DNA of 64,000 nt from Rhabditoides inermis (lineage: Eukaryota; Nematoda; Chromadorea; Rhabditida; Rhabditidae): the NCBI GenBank assembly GCA_963966185.1, contig CAWZYM010000441.1, positions 163,001 through 227,000 of the forward strand. Reading direction: 5' to 3'. Below the pieces are notes generated by a model. The model was not told the DNA's origin. It saw nothing but the letters and a program-made list of their open reading frames with translations, and made no database searches. The translations under genes and the position numbers were made by a program. Positions 1 to 12,746 of the stretch are shown piece by piece. The first letter of the stretch is position 1, and the number at the start of each line of letters is the position of its first letter.

Positions 1-3000
1 ACAATTGTGTAGAATGTGTAGATTCTAGAACAATTGTGTAGAATGTGCATATTCTAAAACAATTGTTTAGAATGTGTAGATTCTAAAACAATTGTGTAGA
101 ATGTGTAGATTCTGAAACAAATGTGTAGAATGTGTAGATTCAAAAACAATTGTTTAGAATGTGTAAATTCTAAAACAGTTGTTTAGAATGTGTAGATTTT
201 AAAACAATTGTGTAGAATGTGTAGATTCTAGAACAATTGTGTAGAATGTGTAGATTCTAGAACAATTGTGTAGAATGTGTAGATCCTAAAACAATTGTGT
301 AGAATGTGTAGATTCTAAAACAGTTGTGTAGAATGTGTAGATTCTAAAACAATTGTGTAGAATGTGTAGATTCTGAAACAAATGTGTAGAATGTGTAGAT
401 TCTTAAACAATTGTTTAGAATGTGTAGATTCTATAACAATTGTGTAGAATGTGTAGATTCTAAAACAATTGTGTAGAATTTGTAGATTCTTAAATAAGTG
501 TAGAGAATGTGTGGATTCTAAAACAATTGTGTAGAATGTGTGTATTCTAAAACAATTGTGTAGAATGTGTAGATTCTAAAACAATTGTGTGAAATGTGTA
601 GATTCTAAAACAATTGTGTAAAATGTGTAGATTCTAGATCTATTGTGTAAATGTGTAGATTCTATAACAATTGTGTAGAATGTGTAGATTCTAAAACAAT
701 TGTGTAGAATGTGTAGATTCTAAAACAATTGTGTAGAATGTGTAGATTCTAAAACAATTGTGTAGAATGTGTAGATTCTGAAACAATTGTGTAGAATGTG
801 TAGATTCTAGAACAATTGTGTAGAATGTGCAGATTCTAAAACAATTGTTTAGAATGTGTAGATTCTAAAACAATTGTGTAGAATGTGTAGATTCTGAAAC
901 AAATGTGTAGAATGTGTAGATTCAAAAACAATTGTTTAGAATGTGTAAATTCTAAAACAGTTGTTTAGAATGTGTAGATTTTAAAACAATTGTGTAGAAT
1001 GTGTAGATTCTAGAACAATTGTGTAGAATGTGTAGATTCTAGAACAATTGTGTAGAATGTGTAGATCCTAAAACAATTGTGTAGAATGTGTAGATTCTAA
1101 AACAGTTGTGTAGAATGTGTAGATTCTAAAACAATTGCGTAGAATGTGTAGATTCTAAAACAGTTGTTCAGAATGTGTAGATTTTAAAACAATTGTGTAG
1201 AATGTGTAGATTCTAAAACAATTATGTAGAATTTGTGAATTCTGAAACAATTGTGTAAAATGTGTAGATTCTAAAACAATTGTGTAGAATGTGTAGATTC
1301 TGAAACAAATGTGTAGAATGTGTAGATTCTTAAACAATTGTTTAGAATGTGTAGATTCTAAAACAATTGTGTAGAATGTGTGGATTCTAGATCTATTGTG
1401 TAAATGTGTAGATTCTATAACAATTGTGTAGAATGTGTAGATTCTAAAACAATTGTGTAGAATTTGTAGATTCTTAAATAAGTGTAGAGAATGTGTGGAT
1501 TCTAAAACAATTGTGTAGAATGTGTATATTCTAAAACAATTGTGTAGAATGTGTAGATTCTAAAACAATTGTGTGAAATGTGTAGATTCTAAAACAATTG
1601 TGTAAAATGTGTAGATTCTAGATCTATTGTGTAAATGTGTAGATTCTATAACAATTGTGTAGAATGTGTAGATTCTAAAACAATTGTGTAGAATGTGTAG
1701 ATTCTAAAACAATTGTGTAGAATGTGTAGATTCTAAAACAATTGTGTAGAATGTGTAGATTCTGAAACAATTGTGTAGAATGTGTAGATTCTAGAACAAT
1801 TGTGTAGAATGTGCAGATTCTAAAACAATTGTTTAGAATGTGTAGATTCTAAAACAATTGTGTAGAATGTGTAGATTCTGAAACAAATGTGTAGAATGTG
1901 TAGATTCTAAAACAATTGTGTAGAATGTGTAGATTCTAAAACAATTGTGTAGAATGTGTAGATTCTGAAACAATTGTGTAGAATGTGTAGATTCTAGAAC
2001 AATTGTGTAGAATGTGCAGATTCTAAAACAATTGTTTAGAATGTGTAGATTCTAAAACAATTGTGTAGAATGTGTAGATTCTGAAACAAATGTGTAGAAT
2101 GTGTAGATTCAAAAACAATTGTTTAGAATGTGTAAATTCTAAAACAGTTGTTTAGAATGTGTAGATTTTAAAACAATTGTGTAGAATGTGTAGATTCTAG
2201 AACAATTGTGTAGAATGTGTAGATTCTAGAACAATTGTGTAGAATGTGTAGATCCTAAAACAATTGTGTAGAATGTGTAGATTCTAAAACAGTTGTGTAG
2301 AATGTGTAGATTCTAAAACAATTGTGTAGAATGTGTAGATTCTGAAACAAATGTGTAGAATGTGTAGATTCTTAAACAATTGTTTAGAATGTGTAGATTC
2401 TATAACAATTGTGTAGAAAGTGTAGATTCTAAAACAATTGTGTAGAATTTGTAGATTCTTCAATAAGTGTAGAGAATGTGTGGATTCTAAAACAATTGTG
2501 TAGAATGTGTGTATTCTAAAACAATTGTGTAGAATGTGTAGATTCTAAAACAATTGTGTGAAATGTGTAGATTCTAAAACAATTGTGTAAAATGTGTAGA
2601 TTCTAGATCTATTGTGTAAATGTGTAGATTCTATAACAATTGTGTAGAATGTGTAGATTCTAAAACAATTGTGTAGAATGTGTAGATTCTAAAACAATTG
2701 TGTAGAATGTGTAGATTCTAAAACAATTGTGTAGAATGTGTAGATTCTGAAACAATTGTGTAGAATGTGTAGATTCTAGAACAATTGTGTAGAATGTGCA
2801 GATTCTAAAACAATTGTTTAGAATGTGTAGATTCTAAAACAATTGTGTAGAATGTGTAGATTCTGAAACAAATGTGTAGAATGTGTAGATTCAAAAACAA
2901 TTGTTTAGAATGTGTAAATTCTAAAACAGTTGTTTAGAATGTGTAGATTTTAAAACAATTGTGTAGAATGTGTAGATTCTAGAACAATTGTGTAGAATGT

Positions 3001-4165
3001 GTAGATTCTAGAACAATTGTGTAGAATGTGTAGATCCTAAAACAATTGTGTAGAATGTGTAGATTCTAAAACAGTTGTGTAGAATGTGTAGATTCTAAAA
3101 CAATTGTGTAGAATGTGTAGATTCTAAAACAGTTGTTCAGAATGTGTAGATTTTAAAACAGTTGTGTAGAATGTGTAGATTCTAAAACAATTATGTAGAA
3201 TTTGTGAATTCTGAAACAATTGTGTAAAATGTGTAGATTCTAAAACAATTGTGTAGAATGTGTAGATTCTGAAACAAATGTGTAGAATGTGTAGATTCTT
3301 AAACAATTGTTTAGAATGTGTAGATTCTAAAACAATTGTGTAGAATGTGTGGATTCTAGATCTATTGTGTAAATGTGTAGATTCTATAACAATTGTGTAG
3401 AATGTGTAGATTCTAAAACAATTGTGTAGAATTTGTAGATTCTTAAATAAGTGTAGAGAATGTGTGGATTCTAAAACAATTGTGTAGAATGTGTATATTC
3501 TAAAACAATTGTGTAGAATGTGTAGATTCTAAAACAATTGTGTGAAATGTGTAGATTCTAAAACAATTGTGTAAAATGTGTAGATTCTAGATCTATTGTG
3601 TAAATGTGTAGATTCTATAACAATTGTGTAGAATGTGTAGATTCTAAAACAATTGTGTAGAATGTGTAGATTCTAAAACAATTGTGTAGAATGTGTAGAT
3701 TCTAAAACAATTGTGTAGAATGTGTAGATTCTGAAACAATTGTGTAGAATGTGTAGATTCTAGAACAATTGTGTAGAATGTGCAGATTCTAAAACAATTG
3801 TTTAGAATGTGTAGATTCTAAAACAATTGTGTAGAATGTGTAGATTCTGAAACAAATGTGTAGAATGTGTAGATTCAAAAACAATTGTTTAGAATGTGTA
3901 AATTCTAAAACAGTTGTTTAGAATGTGTAGATTTTAAAACAATTGTGTAGAATGTGTAGATTCTAGAACAATTGTGTAGAATGTGTAGATTCTAGAACAA
4001 TTGTGTAGAATGTGTAGATCCTAAAACAATTGTGTAAAATGTGTAGATTCTAAAACAGTTGTGTAGAATGTGTAGATTCTAAAACAATTGTGTAGAATGT
4101 GTAGATTCTAAAACAGTTGTTCAGAATGTGTAGATTTTAAAACAATTGTGTAGAATGTGTAGATT
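1..4165 (+). repeat. Block A: HOR with 1969-bp period
   Basis: Sequence 1-1906 recurs at 1970-3875 with an offset of 1969 bp. Matching markers include the GATTTTA monomers (197 and 2166; 979 and 2948) and the rare GTTGTTCAG variant (1169 and 3138). A shorter internal period of 782 bp links 1-350 to 783-1130. A third partial copy of the TTCAG segment appears at 4122, 984 bp after 3138. Copies differ by scattered substitutions, for example GTGCATATTC near 49 against GTGCAGATTC in the second copy, and TTAAATAAG near 490 against TTCAATAAG near 2459. Typical variants here are ACAATTGTTTAG, TCTAGATCTATTG and TTAAATAAGTG. No gene is present. Confidence 0.85.
696..724 (+). repeat. Reference copy of the 29-bp monomer with 9-bp subrepeats and dyad
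   Basis: This copy matches the majority sequence at every position. Bases 6-14 and 15-23 of the monomer are TGTGTAGAA and TGTGTAGAT, a 9-bp direct repeat differing at the last base; the other 11 bases are TCTAAAACAAT across the monomer boundary. Read from the preceding ATTCTA, the arrangement ATTCTA, AA, ACAATTGT, G, TAGAAT is an inverted repeat of 23 bases with a one-base offset at the centre. The CAATTG core is an MfeI recognition sequence, so most monomers carry that site. Confidence 0.9.
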
Positions 4166-7100
4166 CTGAAACAATTGTGTAGAATGTGTAGATTCTAAAA
4201 CAATTGTGTACAATGTGTAGATTCTAAACAATTGTGCAGAATGTGTAGATTCTTAAACAATTATGTAGAATGTGTAGATTCTAAAACAATTGTGTAGAAT
4301 GTGTAGATTCTAAAACAATTGTGTAGAATGTGTAGATTCTAAAACAATTGTGTAGAATGTGTAGACTTTGAAACAATATTGTAGAATGTGTAGATTCTAA
4401 AACAATTGTAGAGAATGTGTGGATTCTAAAACAATTGTGTAGATTGTGTAGATTCTAAAACAATTGTGTAGAATTTGTAGATTCTAAAACAATTGTAGAG
4501 AATGTGAGGATTCTAAAACAATTGTGTAGAATGTGTAGATTCTAAAACATTTGTGTAGAATGTGTAGATTCTAAAACAATTATGTAGAATGTGTATATTT
4601 TAAAACAATTGTGTAGAATGTGTAGATTCTAAAACAATTGTGTAGAATGTGTAGATTCTGAAACAATTGTGTAGAATGTGTAGATTCTGAAACAATCGTG
4701 TAAAATGTGTAGATTATAGAACAATTGTGTAAAATGTGTAGTTTCTAGAACAATTGTGTAGATTGTGTAGATTCTAAAACAATTGTGTAAATGTGTAGAT
4801 TCTATAACAATTGTGTAGAATGTGTAGATTCTAAAACAATTGTGTAGAATGTGTAGATTCTAGAACAATTGTGTAGAATGTGTAGATTCTGAAACAATTG
4901 TGTAGAATGTGTAGATTCTGAAACAATTGTGTAGAATGTGTAGATTCTATAACAATTGTGTAGAATGTGTAGATTCTAGAACAATTGTGTAGATTGTGCA
5001 GATTCTAAAACAATTGTGTAGAATGTGTAGATTCCTAAACAATTGTGTAGAATTAGTGACTTCTAAAACACTTGTGTTAAATGTGTAGATTCTAAAACAA
5101 TTGTGTAAATGTGTAGATTCTAAAACAATTGTGTAAAATGTGTAGATTTTAAAACAATTGTGTAGAATTTGTAGATTCTAAAACAATTGTAGAGAATGTG
5201 TGGATTCCAAAACAATTGTGTAGAATGTGTAGATTCTAAAACAATTGTGTAGAATGTGTAGATTCTGAAACAATTGTGTAGAATGTGTAGATTCTGAAAC
5301 AATTGTGTAGAATGTGTAGATTCTATAACAATTGTGTAGAATGTGTAGATTCTAAAACAATTGTAGAGAATGTGAGGATTCTAAAACAATTGTGTAGAAT
5401 GTGTAGATTCTAAAACAATTGTGTAGAATGTGTAGATTCTAAAACAATTGTGTAGAATGTGTAGATTCTAAAACAATTGTAGAGAATGTGTGGATTCTAA
5501 AACAATTGTGTAGAATGTGTAGATTCTAAAACAATTGTGTAGAATTTGTAGATTCTAAAACAATTGTAGAGAATGTGAGGATTCTAAAACAATTGTGTAG
5601 AATGTGTAGATTCTAAAACAATTGTGTATAATTTGTAGATTCTAAAACAATTGTAGAGAATGTGAGGATTCTAAAACAATTGTGTAGAATGTGTAGATTC
5701 TAAAACATTTGTGTAGAATGTGTAGATTCTAAAACAATTATGTAGAATGTGTATATTTTAAAACAATTGTGTAGAATGTGTAGATTCTAAAACAATTGTG
5801 TAGAATGTGTAGATTCTGAAACAATTGTGTAGAATGTGTAGATTCTGAAACAATCGTGTAAAATGTGTAGATTATAGAACAATTGTGTAAAATGTGTAGT
5901 TTCTAGAACAATTGTGTAGATTGTGTAGATTCTAAAACAATTGTGTAAATGTGTAGATTCTATAACAATTGTGTAGAATGTGTAGATTCTAAAACAATTG
6001 TGTAGAATGTGTAGATTCTAGAACAATTGTGTAGAATGTGTAGATTCTGAAACAATTGTGTAGAATGTGTAGATTCTGAAACAATTGTGTAGAATGTGTA
6101 GATTCTATAACAATTGTGTAGAATGTGTAGATTCTAGAACAATTGTGTAGATTGTGCAGATTCTAAAACAATTGTGTAGAATGTGTAGATTCCTAAACAA
6201 TTGTGTAGAATTAGTGACTTCTAAAACACTTGTGTTAAATGTGTAGATTCTAAAACAATTGTGTAAATGTGTAGATTCTAAAACAGTTGTGTAAAATGTG
6301 TAGATTTTAAAACAATTGTGTAGAATTTGTAGATTCTAAAACAATTGTAGAGAATGTGTGGATTCCAAAACAATTGTGTAGAATGTGTAGATTCTAAAAC
6401 AATTGTGTAGAATGTGTAGATTCTAAAACAATTGTAGAGAATGTGTGGATTCTAAAACAATTGTGTAGAATGTGTAGATTCTAAAACAATTGTGTAGAAT
6501 TTGTAGATTCTAAAACAATTGTAGAGAATGTGAGGATTCTAAAACAATTGTGTAGAATGTGTAGATTCTAAAACAATTGTGTAGAATGTGTAGATTCTAA
6601 AACAATTGTGTAGAATGTGTGGATTCTAAAACAATTGTGTAGAATGTGTAGATTCTAAAACAATTGTGTAGAATGTGTAGATTCTAAAACAATTGTAGAG
6701 AATGTGTGGATTCTAAAACAATTGTGTAGAATGTGTATATTCTAAAACAATTGTGTAGAATGTGTAGATTCTAAAACAATTGTGTAGAATGTGTAGATTC
6801 TAGAACAATTGTGTAGAATGTGTAGATTCTGAAACAATTGTGTAGAATGTGTAGATTCTGAAACAATTGTGTAGAATGTGTAGATTCTATAACAATTGTG
6901 TAGAATGTGTAGATTCTAGAACAATTGTGTAGATTGTGCAGATTCTAAAACAATTGTGTAGAATGTGTAGATTCCTAAACAATTGTGTAGAATTAGTGAC
7001 TTCTAAAACACTTGTGTAAAATGTGTAGATTCTAAAACAATTGTGTAAATGTGTAGATTCTAAAACAATTGTGTAAAATGTGTAGATTTTAAAACAATTG

Positions 7101-7320
7101 TGTAGAATTTGTAGATTCTAAAACAATTGTAGAGAATGTGTGGATTCCAAAACAATTGTGTAGAATGTGTAGATTCTAAAACAATTGTGTGGAATGTGTA
7201 GATTCTGAAACAATTGTGTAGAATGTGTAGATTCTAGAACAATTGTGTAGAATGTGCAGATTCTAAAACAATTGTGTAGAATGTGTAGATTCCTAAACAA
7301 TTGTGTAGAATTTGTGACTT
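4166..7320 (+). repeat. Block B: HOR with 1158-bp and 782-bp periods
   Basis: A segment at about 4,470-5,265 recurs at about 5,628-6,423 with an offset of 1158 bp. Anchors are the rare AACAATCGTG variant (the C of CG at 4697 and 5855) and ATTAGTGAC (5052 and 6210). ATTAGTGAC recurs again at 6992, 782 bp later. Monomers with TAGAGAATGTG followed by AGGATT or TGGATT are common, and the variant GATTATAGAAC (near 4715 and 5874) is nearly private to this block within the window; it reappears only near 63,837. No gene is present. Confidence 0.82.
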
Positions 7321-9247
7321 CTAAAACAATTGTGTAAAATGTGTAGATTCTTAAACAATTGTGTAAATGTGTAGATTCTAAAACAATTGTGTAAAATGTG
7401 TAGATTCTAAAACAATTGTGTAGAAATTGTAGATTCTAAAACAATTGTAGAGAAAGTGTGGATTCCAAAACAATTGTGTAGAATGTGTAGATTCTAAAAC
7501 AATTGTGTAGAATGTGTAGATTCTAAAACAATTGTAGAGAATGTGTGGATTCTAAAACAATTGTGTAGAATGTGTAGATTCTGAAGCAATTGTGTAGAAT
7601 GTGTAGATTCTAATACAATTGTAGAGAATGTGTGAATTCTAAAACAATTGTGTAGAATGTGTAGATTCTAAAACAATTGTGTAGAATTTGTAGATTCTAA
7701 AACAGTTGTGTAGAATTTGTAGATTCTAAAACAGTTGTAGAGAATGTGAGGATTCTAAAACAATTGCGTAGAATGTGTAGATTCTAAAACAATTGTGTAG
7801 AATGTGTAGATTCTAAAACAATTGTGTAGAATGTGTGGATTCTAAAACAATTGTGTAGAATGTGTAGATTCTAAAACAATTGTGTAGAATTTGTAGATTC
7901 TAAAATAATTGTAGAGAATGTGTGGATTCTAAAACAATTGTGTAGAATGTGTATATTCTAAAACAATTGTGTAGAATGTGTAGATTCTAAAACAATTGTG
8001 TGAAATGTGTAGAATCTAAAACAATTGTGGAAAATGTGTAGATTCTAGATCTATTGTGTAAATGTGTAGATTCTATAACAATTGTGTAGAATGTGTAGAT
8101 TCTAAAACAATTGTGTAGAATGTGTAGATTCTAAAACAATTGTGTGGAATGTGTAGATTCTGAAACAATTGTGTAGAATGTGTAGATTCTAGAACAATTG
8201 TGTAGAATGTGCAGATTCTAAAACAATTGTGTAGAAGTTGTGAATTCTAAAACACTTGTGTAGAATGTGTAGATTCTAGAACAATTGTGTAGAATGTGTA
8301 GATTCTGAAACAATTGTGTAGAATGTGTAGATTCTAAAACAATTGTGTAGAATGTGTAGATTCTGAAACAATTGTGTAGAATGTGTAGATTCTAAAACAA
8401 TTGTGTAGAATGTGTGGATTCTAAAACAATTGTGTAGAATGTGTAGATTCTAAAACAATTGTGTAGAATTTGTAGATTCTAAAATAATTGTAGAGAATGT
8501 GTGGATTCTAAAACAATTGTGTAGAATGTGTATATTCTAAAACAATTGTGTAGAATGTGTAGATTCTAAAACAATTGTGTGAAATGTGTAGATTCTAAAA
8601 CAATTGTGTAAAATGTGTAGATTCTAGATCTAATGTGTAAATGTGTAGATTCCTAAACAATTGTGTAAAATTTGTGAATTCTAAAACACTTGTGTAAAAT
8701 GTGTAGATTCTAAAACAATTGTGTAGAATGTGTAGATTCTGAAACAAATGTGTAGAATGTGTAGATTCAAAAACAATTGTTTAGAATGTGTAAATTCTAA
8801 AACAGTTGTTTAGAATGTGTAGATTTTAAAACAATTGTGTGGAATGTGTAGATTCTGAAACAATTGTGTAGAATGTGTAGATTCTAGAACAATTGTGTAG
8901 AATGTGCAGATTCTAAAACAGTTGTGTAGAATGTGTAGATTCCTAAACAATTGTGTAGAATTTGTGACTTCTAAAACACTTGTGTAGAATGTGTAGATTC
9001 TTAAACAATTGTGTAAATGTGTAGATTCTAAAACAATTGTGTAAAATGTGTAGATTCTAAAACAATTGTGTAGAATTTGTAGATTCTAAAACAATTGTAG
9101 AGAAAGTGTGGATTCCAAAACAATTGTGTAGAATGTGTAGATTCTAAAACAATTGTGTAGAATGTGTAGATTCTAAAACAATTGTAGAGAATGTGTGGAT
9201 TCTAAAACAATTGTGTAGAATGTGTAGATTCTGAAGCAATTGTGTAG
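7321..9247 (+). repeat. Block C: HOR with 1650-bp period
   Basis: The first GAGAAAGTGTGG/GATTCC marker monomers of the window fall here, with their AGAG at 7449 and 9099, 1650 bp apart. The TCTGAAGC variant at 7581 and 9231 shows the same offset. The block also introduces the series that characterises the rest of the array: TAATACAATTGTAGAG, ACAGTTGTAGAG followed by TGAGGATT, TTTGTGACTTC and TCTAGATCTAATG. No gene is present. Confidence 0.82.
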
Positions 9248-12200
9248 AATGTGTAGATTCTAATACAATTGTAGAGAATGTGTGGATTCTAAAACAATTG
9301 TGTAGAATGTGTAGATTCTAAAACAATTGTGTAGAATTTGTAGATTCTAAAACAGTTGTAGAGAATGTGAGGATTCTAAAACAATTGTGTAGAATGTGTA
9401 GATTCTGAAGCAATTATGTAGAATGTCTAGATTCTAATACAATTGTAGAGAATGTGTGGATTCTAAAACAATTGTGTAGAATGTGTAGATTCTAAAACAA
9501 TTGTGTAGAATTTGTAGATTCTAAAACAGTTGTAGAGAATGTGAGGATTCTAAAACAATTGTGTAGAATGTGTAGATTCTAAAACAATTGTGTAGAATGT
9601 GTAGATTCTAAAACAATTGTGTAGAATGTGTGGATTCTAAAACAATTGTGTAGAATGTGTAGATTCTAAAACAATTGTGTAGAATTTGTAGATTCTAAAA
9701 TAATTGTAGAGAATGTGTGGATTCTAAAACAATTGTGTAGAATGTGTATATTCTAAAACAATTGTGTAGAATGTGTAGATTCTAAAACAATTGTGTGAAA
9801 TGTGTAGATTCTAAAACAACTGTGTAAAATGTGTAGATTCTAGATCTAATGTGTAAATGTGTAGATTCCTAAACAATTGTGTAAAATTTGTGAATTCTAA
9901 AACACTTGTGTAAAATGTGTAGATTCTAAAACAATTGTGTAGAATGTGTAGATTCTGAAACAAATGTGTAGAATGTGTAGATTCAAAAACAATTGTTTAG
10001 AATGTGTAAATTCTAAAACAGTTGTTTAGAATGTGTAGATTTTAAAACAATTGTGTGGAATGTGTAGATTCTGAAACAATTGTGTAGAATGTGTAGATTC
10101 TAGAACAATTGTGTAGAATGTGCAGATTCTAAAACAATTGTGTAGAATGTGTAGATTCCTAAACAACTGTGTAGAATTTGTGACTTCTAAAACACTTGTG
10201 TAAAATGTGTAGATTCTTAAACAATTGTGTAAATGTGTAGATTCTAAAACAATTGTGTAAAATGTGTAGATTCTAAAACAATTGTGTAGAATTTGTAGAT
10301 TCTAAAACAATTGTAGAGAAAGTGTGGATTCCAAAACAATTGTGTAGAATGTGTAGATTCTAAAACAATTGTGTAGAATGTGTAGATTCTAAAACAATTG
10401 TAGAGAATGTGTGGATTCTAAAACAATTGTGTAGAATGTGTAGATTCTGAAGCAATTGTGTAGAATGTGTAGATTCTAATACAATTGTAGAGAATGTGTG
10501 GATTCTAAAACAATTGTGTAGAATGTGTAGATTCTAAAACAATTGTGTAGAATTTGTAGATTCTAAAACAGTTGTAGAGAATGTGAGGATTCTAAAACAA
10601 TTGTGTAGAATGTGTAGATTCTGAAGCAATTATGTAGAATGTCTAGATTCTAATACAATTGTAGAGAATGTGTGGATTCTAAAACAATTGTGTAGAATGT
10701 GTAGATTCTAAAACAATTGTGTAGAATTTGTAGATTCTAAAACAGTTGTAGAGAATGTGAGGATTCTAAAACAATTGTGTAGAATGTGTAGATTCTAAAA
10801 CAATTGTGTAGAATGTGTAGATTCTAAAACAATTGTGTAGAATGTGTGGATTCTAAAACAATTGTGTAGAATGTGTAGATTCTAAAACAATTGTGTAGAA
10901 TTTGTAGATTCTAAAATAATTGTAGAGAATGTGTGGATTCTAAAACAATTGTGTAGAATGTGTATATTCTAAAACAATTGTGTAGAATGTGTAGATTCTA
11001 AAACAATTGTGTGAAATGTGTAGATTCTAAAACAATTGTGTAAAATGTGTAGATTCTAGATCTAATGTGTAAATGTGTAGATTCCTAAACAATTGTGTAA
11101 AATTTGTGAATTCTAAAACACTTGTGTAAAATGTGTAGATTCTAAAACAATTGTGTAGAATGTGTAGATTCTGAAACAAATGTGTAGAATGTGTAGATTC
11201 AAAAACAATTGTTTAGAATGTGTAAATTCTAAAACAGTTGTTTAGAATGTGTAGATTTTAAAACAATTGTGTGGAATGTGTAGATTCTGAAACAATTGTG
11301 TAGAATGTGTAGATTCTAGAACAATTGTGTAGAATGTGCAGATTCTAAAACAAATGTGTAGAATGTGTAGATTCCTAAACAATTGTGTAGAATTTGTGAC
11401 TTCTAAAACACTTGTGTAAAATGTGTAGATTCTTAAACAATTGTGTAAATGTGTAGATTCTAAAACAATTGTGTAAAATGTGTAGATTCTAAAACAATTG
11501 TGTAGAATTTGTAGATTCTAAAACAATTGTAGAGAAAGTGTGGATTCCAAAACAATTGTGTAGAATGTGTAGATTCTAAAACAATTGTGTAGAATTTGTA
11601 GATTCTAAAATAATTGTAGAGAATGTGTGGATTCTAAAACAATTGTGTAGAATGTGTATATTCTAAAACAATTGTGTAGAATGTGTAGATTCTGAAGCAA
11701 TTGTGTAGAATGTGTAGATTCTAATACAATTGTAGAGAATGTGTGGATTCTAAAACAATTGTGTAGAATGTGTAGATTCTAAAACAATTGTGTAGAATTT
11801 GTAGATTCTAAAACAGTTGTAGAGAATGTGAGGATTCTAAAAAAATTGTGTAGAATGTGTAGATTCTAAAACAATTGTGTAGAATGTGTAGATTCTAAAA
11901 CAATTGTGTAGAATGTGTGGATTCTAAAACAATGGTGTAGAATGTGTAGATTCTAAAACAATTGTGTAGAATTTGTAGATTCTAAAATAATTGTAGAGAA
12001 TGTGTGGATTCTAAAACAATTGTGTAGAATGTGTATATTCTAAAACAATTGTGTAGAATGTGTAGATTCTAAAACAATTGTGTGAAATGTGTAGAATCTA
12101 AAACAATTGTGTAAAATGTGTAGATTCTAGATCTATTGTGTAAATGTGTAGATTCTATAACAATTGTGTAGAATGTGTAGATTCTAAAACAATTGTGTAG

Positions 12201-12746
12201 AATGTGTAGATTCTAAAACAATTGTGTGGAATGTGTAGATTCTGAAACAATTGTGTAGAATGTGTAGATTCTAGAACAATTGTGTAGAATGTGCAGATTC
12301 TAAAACAATTGTGTAGAAGTTGTGAATTCTAAAACACTTGTGTAGAATGTGTAGATTCTAGAACAATTGTGTAGAATGTGTAGATTCTGAAACAATTGTG
12401 TAGAATGTGTAGATTCTAAAACAATTGTGTAGAATGTGTAGATTCTGAAACAATTGTGTAGAATGTGTAGATTCTAAAACAATTGTGTAGAATGTGTGGA
12501 TTCTAAAACAATTGTGTAGAATGTGTAGATTCTAGAACAATTGTGTAGAATGTGCAGATTCTAAAACAATTGTGTAGAATGTGTAGATTCCTAAACAATT
12601 GTGTAGAATTTGTGACTTCTAAAACACTTGTGTAAAATGTGTAGATTCTTAAACAATTGTGTAAATGTGTAGATTCTAAAACAATTGTGTAAAATGTGTA
12701 GATTCTAAAACAATTGTGTAGAATTTGTAGATTCTAAAACAATTGT
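9099..12746 (+). repeat. Three consecutive 1216-bp (42-monomer) HOR units
   Basis: Marker positions 9099, 10315, 11531 and 12747 are spaced exactly 1216 bp apart, which is 42 x 29 minus 2; each unit holds two 28-bp monomers. The first two units share the rare GAAGCAATTATG/AATGTCTAG pair (GAAGC at 9411 and 10627 for the C). The third unit lacks that pair at the corresponding place and instead has extra TATATTC and AGAATC variants, so equal length hides partial rearrangement. The same 1216-bp spacing recurs at 16672-19104, 26129-27345, 33770-34986 and 43035-44251. Confidence 0.85.
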
